A DNA stretch of 64,000 nucleotides, taken from the NCBI GenBank assembly GCA_945643635.1, contig CALZFC010000056.1:597001-661000 (forward strand). The letters are read 5' to 3'. This DNA comes from Allodiplogaster sudhausi (lineage: Eukaryota; Nematoda; Chromadorea; Rhabditida; Diplogasteridae). Positions 10,757-21,300 of the stretch are shown here, in pieces. How positions within the stretch are numbered: the stretch's first letter is position 1; every line of letters starts with the position of its first letter. Position numbers and translations under genes: made by a program. The notes under the pieces were generated by a model. It searched no databases. It saw only the letters and a program-made list of their open reading frames with translations, and was not told the origin of the DNA.

Positions 10757-13700
10757 ACTTATTCATGCTCTCATGCTTCACGCATAACGATGTTTTTGCC
10801 TCCAGGATTTCCGTAATCTTTTGTGCTCCTTTTTTCGCTCGCGCTGTCTAGCAAGCAACTACATATTTTGTTCATTCGTAGTGTCTTTCGTCTTCCGGGG
10901 AAAATATGGCATAAGATATATATGTTATATATATGCACATTCATATTAAATAATTACACAGGTATAGATCGTTCGTGAGAATGCCACTTTTAGGAATGCA
11001 GTGACATCGACAAGTGCCCAGAGGCTCATCACACAGTGATTCGGTTGGCAAAAAGAGATGATGATCTGGCACGGAGGATAGCGGAAGATCATGGAATGCA
11101 CGTCAAGGTCTGTTCAGGGTTTTCGCCTTATTGTATCACTCATTTACTCGTAGGCTGACCTACCGTATGACTCTTGGCAATATCCTAGTGCGTGGCTGTT
11201 TGCAGGGAGATCCCTTCATGGACTCTCACTACTTCCTGTACCACTCCGACTCTTCTCTCTCACGCAGACGGAAGAGACACGCAGTCGAACGCCTCCAGCA
11301 GCATCCGGCTGTGGAATGGGTCGAAGAGCAGAGGGCCAGGACCAGAGTCAAGCGAGACTTCGTCCACACTGATCAGCCTGTCCGCCCCTTCTCTCTCTCT
11401 CTCTCTCCCTCTCTCCCTCTCTCCCTCTCTCTCACTCTCTCCCTCTCTCTCCCTGCATTGATTTGAATTCGACATGCCTGGGATAGCAATACACTGAGTT
11501 TGGAAGTGAGACCGAACACTTTGAGGAAGCTTCGATCCAGACTGAAATGGGAGTGAGCAAGCAGCGGAGACAGACTTCGTCCCATGAAATCCCCCATCTA
11601 CCCTTTCGAGATCCTCTCTACAACGACCAGTGGTACTTGGTTAGTCTTCCTTCCCTTTTATCAATATCTTCCTTCTCTCATGCACAATCTCCCTCATCCT
11701 ATAATCGCATTTAATTGCATCACTAGTTCGGGCTTTATAGTGGTCTTTCAGGTAGCATCATGACAAATTCGGATGCGGGATTTTCATGTTCTCAATACAA
11801 TATTCAGTGTTATTTGATGTGGATAGTGGCGGGAAATGTTTCACTACATTGCCAAGAATAGAAAAAGATTGGTTTAGATTGGCAATGCAGTGGGCGGCTA
11901 CGACATGAATGTGAGAGAGGCCTGGCTCATGGGCTTTGCTGGCAGAAATGTGTCGGTGTCCATTCTGGACGATGGTATCCAGAGGGACCACCCAGACATC
12001 TCCGCAAACTACGACCCCCTCGCCAGCACGGACATCAATGACCACGACGACGACCCCACTCCACAGAACAATGGAGACAACAAGTCAGAGAGTCACGACT
12101 GCCTTCCTCTCAACACAATCATTCTAGACACGGAACAAGATGTGCCGGAGAAGTCGCCGCCCTTGCGAATAACAATGAATGCGGGGTCGGAGTGGCATAC
12201 AAGGTTGGCGAGAGAAAGAGAATGGACGGGAGAGCGAGAGAAAGAGAATGGGCGAGACAACGAGAGAAAGAGAGTGGGCGAGGAGAGAAAGGGATTGGGC
12301 GAGAGAGCGAAAGAAGAAGAGTTGGCGGAGAGAGGAAGACAAGAGTTGGATGTAATGCAGGCTAAGATTGGTGGAGTGCGGATGCTGGATGGCGCGGTGT
12401 CCGACTCGGTGGAGGCAGCGTCGCTCTCTCTGAATCAGAATCACATTGACATCTACTCTGCCAGCTGGGGACCCGAGGACGATGGGAAGACTTTTGACGG
12501 ACCGGGTCCATTGGCTCGCGAGGCATTCTATCGAGGAATCAAGAATGGAAGAGGGGGCAGAGGCAACATCTTCGTGTGGGCCAGTGGCAATGGCGGGTCC
12601 CGCCAAGACTCGTGTTCTGCCGACGGCTACACCACTTCGGTGTACACTCTGTCGATCTCCTCGGCCACGTTCGACAACCACCGTCCGTGGTATCTCGAGG
12701 AATGTCCTTCCTCCATCGCCACCACTTACTCCTCGGCTAACATCAACCAGCCTGCCATTGCACGTTCATTCTTGTCGTATTAAAAAAAATATGCGTTCTA
12801 GACTACATGACCCCTGTGAAAGAACACCGAAATTTTTTATTCTTAAAATATTCTTCAAAATATTTTTTTATTGAGTATGTGTATAAACGCGGCCGCGGCT
12901 TTCTCAGTCCCCTTCCCTTCTTGCAGGTGACGGTGGATGTGCCCCGTGGCTGCACTAAGATGCACACGGGAACGTCAGCCTCGGCCCCGCTGGCAGCTGG
13001 GATCATCGCCCTCGCCCTCGAAGCCAAGTTAGCACTTCTTCCATCTCCTTCTCTCTTCCATGAGCCATGCTCTTTGAGTCCTGAGCTGACCTGGCGAGAC
13101 ATGCAACACATTGTTCTGCGTACTGCCAATCCAACTCCCCTCCTGGACAACCCGGGCTGGTCTGTGAACGGAGTCGGCAGGAAGATCAGCAACAAGTCAG
13201 ATCAGCTTTCCTTCTTTCTCTCCTCATACTTCCTGCTCAGATTCGGCTACGGACTCATCGACGGGGGCGCCTTGGTGAAGTTGGCAAAGAGATGGCGAGC
13301 AGTGCCCGAGCAGCACATCTGTACCTACGAATACAAACTCGCAGCACCGAAGTCTGTGGCTGGCTTCTCCACTCTTTATTTCTGTATTATGCTCTTCTTT
13401 TCTGGCAGATTAAGAAAAGCTAAAATGAAATGATACCAGAAGAAGCATTGTGATTGACAGCCCCCGCCCTCTCACCGGCCGCTTCCAACTCAATTTCACT
13501 CTGGAAGTTAACGGTTGCGAGACTGGCACGCCGGTTCTCTATCTGGAGCACGTCCAGGCAGGATCATATTGCATTGCTTTCCTTTTCCTTTTCATACATT
13601 TGCCTTTCCTTCTTTTTATGACATGTCAGAAAAGAGGAAATATGTTGTTTGAGGTGCACTCAACAGTCCGTTATGGCAAGCGAGGTGATTTGAAGCTGAC

Positions 13701-15006
13701 TCTCTTCTCTCCGGCGGGCACTCGTTCTGTTCTGCTTCCTCCTCGTCCTCAAGACTTCAATGTCAACGGCTTCCACAAATGGCCTTTTCTCTCAGTGCAG
13801 ATGTGGGGGGAGGACCCGCGAGGCACTTGGGTCCTCATGGTCGAATCTGTCACCACCAATCCAAATCTCGCTGGTTTGATCTTCCAGTTCTTTAGTTTAA
13901 GCACTCTTTTAATTTTCCGTCTACTTTTACAGATGTTGGGAGAGGGTTGCGAAGAGTGAGATTGCAGGAACCTTCCACGACTGGACACTTCTTCTGTACG
14001 GGACAGCAGAGCCAGCCCAGAACGGGGACCCCGTGCACCCCCCTGGCCAACCCCCTCCTGGCCAGTCTGTGCTCGGCCGAGTACAGCAGCTGACCTCTCA
14101 GGTTCGTTCTCGTCTTCCTCCCCTCCTCACATAACCAAGCATTCACCCTCTCCTCACGAGTGAAATCAAACCAAGCAAGGAAGAACAAAACGAATTCGTT
14201 GACGAATCAATGAATTGGAGGAAATGAAAGAGAAGAAAGCTTCCGTTCAATCGCCCCGCCAGCTCCCTCTCATTAAACTCCTCCATGAATGGCACAGCTT
14301 CTCGCTTACATAACAGCTTACTCAGTGCATGCGGCTGTCTACGTGTCTGCTTCTCTTTCCTCCCTACACTCTTTCCCTCGTCCTCTCTCTCGATTAAGTT
14401 ATATCTCACAACCTTTGTTCTGTGTTACCGCATGATATGTCTAGTGTTCTTGGAATGAGTTGACTGTGCTCTCTCACCGTTTTTGTATCTCTCCCTCACT
14501 CTGTTTCTCTGTCTCTGCTTGCTTCTTCAGAATCCAAGGGCCTTCTCTCGATCTCGTCAATTGCCGATTCCTTCGTCGGTTTCCATGCATCTCCCCCAGC
14601 AGTTCGTCCGCCCTCCCTCCACCTCGATGGGTCACTGGGTCTTCGACCCATTCCAGAGCAGATGGGTTTGGTCTCATCTCCGCCATCGCAGACGGAGACA
14701 CTGATATGAATGCCCTTCTCTCCTGTTGCATGATGTTGTTCTGTTCTTCCCTCCTGTCATTCTTGTCCAGGCGGGGCTCCGCGGTGGATTGTCTCTTCCT
14801 TGGTCTGGGATGCCTTGGGCAGCTTGGTGGTGGGGAGATTGGGTTGTGAGGGAGTCTGGGGTTGTCTGCATGTCCGCGGTCTCCGGTGTCACTTCAATAG
14901 CACAATGCTACTATGACGAAGCCTTCACTTTGCCTGCGCCTCACTTGGTTTAGCGTCTCTGTCTCTTCTTCCCGTGTCTCGTCTCTTTCTCTAATCTCTC
15001 TTTCTC

Positions 15007-15055
<49 letters not shown>

Positions 15056-15193
15056 ATCTCTAGATTAGTCTGCCGGTAGTGCTGATGGCGGTGCAAGTGC
15101 TGGTTCTCATTCTAATCGGGGTCGCGGCAGTCGCGGCTTGCCGACGATCTTCGACATCGTTGCCTTGAGAATGTATTCCCTCTCTCTGTCTCT

Positions 15194-15241
<48 letters not shown>

Positions 15242-16568
15242 ATACCATAGTACCGGACTACATCTTGTTTCTGAACGGGTTGCCATTCATACAGCGATAG
15301 TTGTACATATCGGAGTGAATTGGTTGTCTAGATATCCTCGTATTCCTTTGGGTGGACAGAAGCAGGTAGCAGAGTTCCCTGTTATCGCGGAGCCCTCGCT
15401 TTTCCTTCCTTCGGTCGTTGTTCTTCCCTTCCTTTCCATGCAGTGTGTTGCACTCCTCTTTCCCTTTACCTTCTATCCACTCTTTCCCTTCTTTCCTTTC
15501 CAATTTCACCTGCTTGTTTCCTGTTGCCCGGCCTGTCGATTCTTTCCCTATGCTGTACACGATCTGTATCCCATAGGTTTCTAACTTGCAGAATGGTACT
15601 AGACGTAAGCACTTCACTTTCCATTATCTTTGTATTCGCGGTTGCTCTATCAATGACAATTCTTCTTTCCCTAACTCTCCTTATTTTACTTTAGCCTGAC
15701 AATATGGAGAGGCTCAAGCGTTATTTCACAGCCTTCTTCAAAGCGAGCTTCGGGTAAGTTTTCGGCCATCAACATTTGTTGAGACAAGAAATCAGAGAAC
15801 AGAGAATAAAGTCTCCCCCTAACCCTCCCCTTCCTGTCTCCTTCCATTTCTTCTCTCCCTTTCTTACACTCCCATTTATTTCCTCTCCTCTTTAATACAT
15901 TTACTTCCAATTAATCACTTGCGTTATCTTAAAGTTTTATTCTGCTTAAAACTCCATTCCTAATTCTTTTTCTCGCTGACACTTTCCTTTCATAGATTGT
16001 TTCACTTGTGCATCAGTTTACTAACTGTACTCTTCTAACTAGTCAAGCAGCATTTCTCTGCATATTCATGCCTGTTTGTAGATTTGTTGTTGCAGATCTT
16101 CCTGTACTATACTTCGTGTCTCTTTACACTTGTACATTGGGTCGTTTTATTATTTGTAGAAAGGCAGGAAGCAACTTTGTTTGCCGCAGTCTAGCTTTTC
16201 TACATACAAGTAGATCTTTTGTTTCAATCACTGTAGTTTTACTAGTATACATTTATTTCCTTTCACGGTATACCTCTAATAACGGCCGACAAGCTAGTGC
16301 GAAATCGTCATTTTGCCTGAAATCTTGAAGGTTGTAGGAAGTAGAAGTTGAGGTGGATTGTCTATTGCTATGAGTAGTTGCGTAAGAGAGAGTTGTCTCT
16401 TTCTCTGCGCCCTCTCCTTCTTGGTTGTCACTCGCCTGCATTCTTGTCTCTGCTCTTGCATCCATTCTCTACGAGTTTGCCACTGTCACCTGTGTTCACT
16501 ATTCATGTCCGTGTGCCTTTTCTATCATTTTTCATACCCGGCCTTTCACTCTCTTTCTCTGCCTCCCA

Positions 16569-16616
<48 letters not shown>

Positions 16617-17865
16617 TTCTCTCTCGCTCTTATTTTGCCCCAATGATCTGTTGGCCCGTCGTGTAGAGTTCAATGAAGACGGCTGATAAAGCGTTGCTTG
16701 CACTTCATTAATTGGTTGGTGTATGGAAAGAAAAGAAGCATGGGAGGGTAAGGGTGGTTCACTCGCAGAGAAACATTTTAATCTCTTGTTTTGCTTCTCA
16801 TCTTCCTGTCCCCTTTTACTGGTTTCCGTGTTAATTAATTCGTAAGGGCCTTTGCTTGCTCTGACACTTTCGTTGTGCATGAATGGATGTGGTGGTTGAA
16901 CGGAAGCACAAGAAATTCTGATAAGGGCAAATTAACATCGTTATAAGGAGCATTCATAAAATGGTAGCCGAGTTCGTTGTGAAAATTCAGTGAAAAGAAT
17001 GAAGATGACATGGCACAAGTTGGAATGTTTTCTTTGGTACCGTAACCCTGCTGAGGTTGAAAAAGAAGCAGCTGAAGAGTGAATGCGTGGAATTGGAGCA
17101 GTCATGTTATTATTGAAGACTTGAAATGGAATAAAGAAGGGAGAAGCATAAATGAAGACTCCAGACTGAGACGGGCCCGGAAGGGGAGATATCGATTGGA
17201 GACTTACGATCGGTTGGCGATTGCCATGAAGAATGCCTGGGATGCTCAGAGTCGCACTCAGCCTCCTCCTGCTTCAAGTGCAAACACTTCGCGCAGACTT
17301 TGCGGAACCGGGCCGGATTCAAGTCAGGAAATCAATTCACGGCATTTCAAGAATATTCTGACGCATTACTTAGTTCGAATATTTTTCCCTGCTATTTAAC
17401 ACTTAAGACATATATTTGTCAGATATTAAAATTTTATTTTAGCGAGAAATCTATCATTGTGGGTTATTGCTGTGATTTGTTTTCCGTTTTGATTGACAGA
17501 AAATCTAGTAGTACAGCGACACTGGCAATTGCGTGTAATGATGGAAAGGTGGCTGGTTTCTATTTCTTTTTCTGGACAGATGTGTAACAAGATGTGACGA
17601 TGGGTACTGGCAAGATGGAGACAACTGCCGGACGTGTTCTGTCCACTGCAAGACCTGCACGAAGGCTGAGGTTCCCCCGCCCGCCCTCACTTCCCTTCCC
17701 CTCCCTGTACCCTCCAACCACTCTCTCTCTCCCATCCAGGTCTGTGAGACTTGTCCGGGAGCACTCCTTCTCATCGATGTCGACCACTACGCACACTTCG
17801 ACCATGGCACCTGCGTCGAGAGATGTCCTGAAGGGCTTGTCGCAGACTGTTAGTGCTCCCTCTCG

Positions 17866-17903
<38 letters not shown>

Positions 17904-18721
17904 CTCTCTTTCTCTCTCCTCTCTCTCTATCTCTCTCTCGCTCTCTTTCTCTCCCTTTCTCCCCTTCTGTCACTGTTTTCGCATGAAGCTGTAGCGGTAT
18001 TACAGATGAATCTAACCTGATCCAAGCTCGATGTGTTCTGAAGGAGAATCTGTGCGGGGAAGGATACTTCCTGATGCCGAACAACAGATGCGCCCAGTGT
18101 GATGAAGCATGCGAACTCTGTCACGGAGCAGGTCTCTTCTTCTCATTCCTTGCCTGATCTTTCTCCTTCTCCTTTTCAAGACGGTTTTTCAATTCATAGA
18201 AGAAATTTAATTCTCTGCTTCTTCAGGACCGATCTTCTGCGACAAATGTGCAAATGGTTACGGTAACCGTTCAGTTGGTTACTGTAGACCGTGCTGCTCT
18301 GCTGGGAAGAGTCCTCTTGATGATCACTGTGGTTAGCTAGCAGAGGAGAGGGGAGAGAAAACGAGAGAGGGAGGAGAGAGAGAGAGAGAGAGAGAGAGGA
18401 AGAGGTGAGTGAAACTGCTGAGGCGGACTCCTTCCTTTGCCAGAGGATTGCTCACTGAACGCAGTACCTCTGTTCCACTCTTCATCCTCTTCCTTCTTCT
18501 GGTCGCTGATCTGGCTGGTCATCTTCCTGGTTGTCATTGGCTGCGTTCTTCTTCTAATCTGCTTCCTTCTTAGAGGAGATCGATCGAATGTTGAGTGCGT
18601 TTTTTTCTACTTGTACTACCTTCAATCTTCCTTTTTCATAATGTGTTTACTGGCTAATTGTGTCTTATTTTCCCACTAGTCGAGTCAGCTTTTTTAAGCT
18701 TTGCCATCGCTTCTTTTTCTG

Positions 18722-18767
<46 letters not shown>

Positions 18768-18961
18768 AATGTACTCTGTACCTCTCTCTCTTGGTTTCTT
18801 TTTTTCTCTTTTCTCCCCCCTCTCTCAGCTTCCGCGATGTTCTTTATTTCCCTCGTCTCTTTCTCTCATTTCTCCTTTCTCTCTTTTTCTCTTTTTCTCT
18901 CACTTTCCCTCTTTCTCTCGCTCTCCTTTCTCTTCCACATTCTCTCGTTTCTCTCTCTCTC

Positions 18962-19004
<43 letters not shown>

Positions 19005-19079
19005 CTCTTTCTTTCTCTCTCACTCTCTCTTTCTCTCTCTCTCATTCTCTCTCTCCCCCCTCTCTCTCTCTCTCTCTCT

Positions 19080-19113
<34 letters not shown>

Positions 19114-19246
19114 CAGATACACTCGTCTGCCCCACTACAATGCCGCAGACGACAAGGTCCGCATCGAGGGCATTGACTTTTCTTCTTCGGATTCCGAGGA
19201 CGATCTCTCAGGAGTTCTCTCCATTCCACTTCGGCAGGAGATCTAA
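9808..19246 (+). CDS. FURIN: Furin-type proprotein convertase, 20 exons
   Basis: Membrane-bound Ca-dependent serine endoprotease of the trans-Golgi network that cleaves proproteins after basic motifs. Exons: 9808-9888, 10994-11107, 11206-11361, 11487-11639, 11878-12083, 12128-12203, 12361-12759, 12927-13027, 13079-13195, 13241-13351, 13440-13557, 13654-13873, 13968-14101, 17165-17322, 17580-17670, 17740-17848, 18006-18131, 18227-18331, 18444-18594, 19117-19246. All phases match and total 951 residues (human furin 794). Order: signal peptide starting [15 protein letters not shown]; prodomain ending RTRVKR; subtilisin-like domain with Asp in ILDDG, His in HGTRC, oxyanion Asn in ASGNGG and Ser in GTSASAP; P domain ending LLLYGTA; Cys-rich repeats; membrane span; tail with YTRL and the acidic cluster SSSDSEDDL, both typical furin sorting signals. 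Introns after 12759 and 13557 have GC donors. Exon 2 start and exon 3 end are the least certain borders. Confidence 0.95.
9889..10993 (+). other. Furin intron 1
   Basis: A 1.1-kb intron separates the signal-peptide exon from the prodomain. It holds a G-rich stretch near 10043-10060 and CT tracts near 10690-10755. I see no supported exon inside. Confidence 0.5.
14531..15168 (+). CDS. Alternative furin C-terminus with its own membrane span
   Basis: Two exon-like segments lie inside the long intron after the P domain. 14531-14665 follows CTTCTTCAG, starts in phase 0, codes 45 residues beginning [14 protein letters not shown] and ends at GTTTGG in phase 0. 15064-15168 follows ATCTCTAG in phase 0 and codes a span of about 23 hydrophobic residues ([18 protein letters not shown]) followed by CRRSSTSLP and a TGA stop. 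The P-domain donor at 14101 is phase 0, so it could splice here instead of to the Cys-rich exon at 17165. The product would be about 741 residues, membrane-anchored and lacking the Cys-rich domain. Drosophila Fur1 is known to make isoforms with different C-termini. Use of these exons is inference. Confidence 0.5.
15169..17164 (+). other. Remainder of the long furin intron
   Basis: Contains CT tracts at about 15198-15237 and 16570-16625. An acceptor-like TTTAG is followed at about 15696-15752 by an open segment containing [16 protein letters not shown] and a GTAAGT donor, which could be one more alternative tail exon. Nothing else is supported. Confidence 0.35.
18965..19110. repeat. CT microsatellite at a furin 3' splice site
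   Basis: Interrupted (CT)n reaching to within a few bases of the acceptor TCCCAG before the last furin exon, so the repeat itself forms the polypyrimidine tract. Confidence 0.9.
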
Positions 19247-20588
19247 CGAACGGTTTACTTTCACGTGTGATGATTCTTCTGTTATAGGCTAACAATCTGT
19301 CATACTAAACGGGAGCTAATTTGTGTAGTTCTTCTTTTGGCTATGCTTTCATCGAAACAAAGCAGAGACATATCATATTTCTCAAAGAGTATATTCGTAG
19401 CATTGTTGTTCTGTGATACCCTTGCAAAGACGGCCTTGCTTTTCCTTATATCTTCAACTTTCCCAGTTTCCGCCCCTCGTGGCACTTCGCAGACTGTGAT
19501 AGACTTTCGCTTGTTCTCGGTTAACTTTCTCTCTTCCTTCGCTTCTTCTTTTTATGAATACGAGTTGGTTTTCCACGTCACTTTCTGCTTCTCATCTATC
19601 GACTGTCTGTTTGGTATGGATCATTTCGTGCCCAGACCGAATAACGGGTCATATCAAATGGTTATTCACCCTTCGCCGTTGTTTTTATGCCCGTCTTGCA
19701 TAGGAACGTTTAGAAGTAGAGATTTTACATTCTGGGATGCGGATTTCTTTTGTTGTTGTCATAGTTAACAGTTTCGCATTCTCTCCCTCCTTCTGAAATG
19801 ATGGTTTTATCTCAATAGTTGCTCTGTACCATGCATGCGAATCGGTTAGCGATTGGTAGTCTGAGTGAAGAAGTCTCAGAGAGAAAAAAGGGAAAGCGAC
19901 AAGTGCCCTTAACAACTTCCTTCTGGTGCTTCTTCCTCATGTTGCAAATAAAAGGATTGGATGTTTTTCCACCAGTGTTCAGTATGAAGTTTCTATCAAT
20001 CTGTTATATCTGACAGTCAAATAAAGTATTTAGTTTTGAACAGTGAATGGATATATTCTCTCTTGAACGCCGAGTTCTAGAAGGAAATTGACAGTCTATG
20101 AACAGCCTGCAGAAGACGACGGAAGTCCTTGGTAATCTCGACTGGTCGGTTAAGGTAATACATTGGAGAAAATTGCTCACATTTATCGTACCGAGAATTG
20201 GAGTTCAGTGTGAGCTGTACGTGCCCTTGTATAATGTGTTTTGAAGGTCCGTTTTATACACTTGGAATTGCGGGTTAGACATAATTATGCTGTGTTAGAA
20301 GTAAAGTAGGCCTAGAAAATGGGATCTTTGAATGCATTGGAGGGACCCATGAGAGTAAGTTTCCAGCTGTCTATCGACCCTCGCAGTCCTTCTTCTGCTC
20401 TTATTCCGCTCGTGCGAGTTGTTCTCTACTTTGACAACTCCGAGAAAGTATTCGAATTCACCGAAGAGCAGGTGACGTCTACGGCATTTCTTATTCCGTT
20501 CCCTTGCTGCTGTTGATAAAAAGACCCTGCCATTCAGTTCTCCGCTTTCGTCTCCGCCTTGGAATCGATTTGATTAAGAAGGATAAAG
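19247..20588 (+). other. Furin 3' UTR and DHODH upstream region
   Basis: An AATAAA at 20020-20025 is a likely polyadenylation signal for furin, giving a 3' UTR of about 0.8 kb. A small open frame at 20319-20516 is listed separately. Nothing else is recognised. Confidence 0.5.
20319..20516 (+). other. Short open frame of unknown status
   Basis: A 65-codon frame starts with ATG and contains the segment VRVVLYFDNSEKVFEFTEEQ before a GTGACG that could be a donor. The FDNS motif is faintly like the N-terminal part of SMC proteins, but there is no Walker motif and no continuing exon. It may be 5' leader of DHODH, a relic, or chance. Confidence 0.2.
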
Positions 20589-20790
20589 ATGTACAGTAAG
20601 CTGTCTCGGGGCTACATTACTCGATCCACCGTAGTCATCCTCGGCGGGGGAGCTGTGGCCTTCGCTGCTACGGAAATGCTCTTTGGTGGCGAGACTTTCC
20701 ATAAAGATGTGGTGTGTTTGGAGGGCGTCCGAGTTGAAGAGAGGGGAGAGAAATGTGGAAGTGAGTTTGTGTGAGAAAGAGGGGCTAGAT

Positions 20791-20834
<44 letters not shown>

Positions 20835-21229
20835 AATAATGTGAGTAAAGCTTTGTTGCCTAGCTGATGCCGCTGGTGCACCGCTACACGTACGGAGAAC
20901 AGGCCCACCGCCTGGCAGTACGAGCTGCTGCTTGGAGACTCATTCCCCAGTTCGGGCCGAATCACTGGAAGTACCCCGAGTTGAGATGCAAGGTTAGCTG
21001 GACTCCCTTCTTCTCCATTCATGGTCTCTTCAGCTATTCGGCCATGAAGTCGACAATCCAATCGGAATTGCGGCGGGATTCGACAAGGATGGCGAGGCAG
21101 CCACTGGACTGGCCCGCTCCGGACTCGGCATAGTCGAGATTGGGTCTGTCACTCCCATCCCCCAGGCTGGCAATGACAAGCCAAGGGTCTTCCGACTGCT
21201 CGAGGATAATGTAAGTTGAGGAGGCAGAC

Positions 21230-21300
<71 letters not shown>

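Noticed and set aside
12084..12127. An alternative 36-nt furin intron starting at 12092
   Set aside because: It breaks the frame; starting at 12084 restores the catalytic HGTRC segment exactly.
12124..12681. 185-codon minus-strand frame opposite furin
   Set aside because: It is antisense to the catalytic furin exon, which has full motif support.
19337..19768. 143-codon frame after furin
   Set aside because: It lies in the probable furin 3' UTR before the AATAAA at 20020, with no motif and no splice partner.
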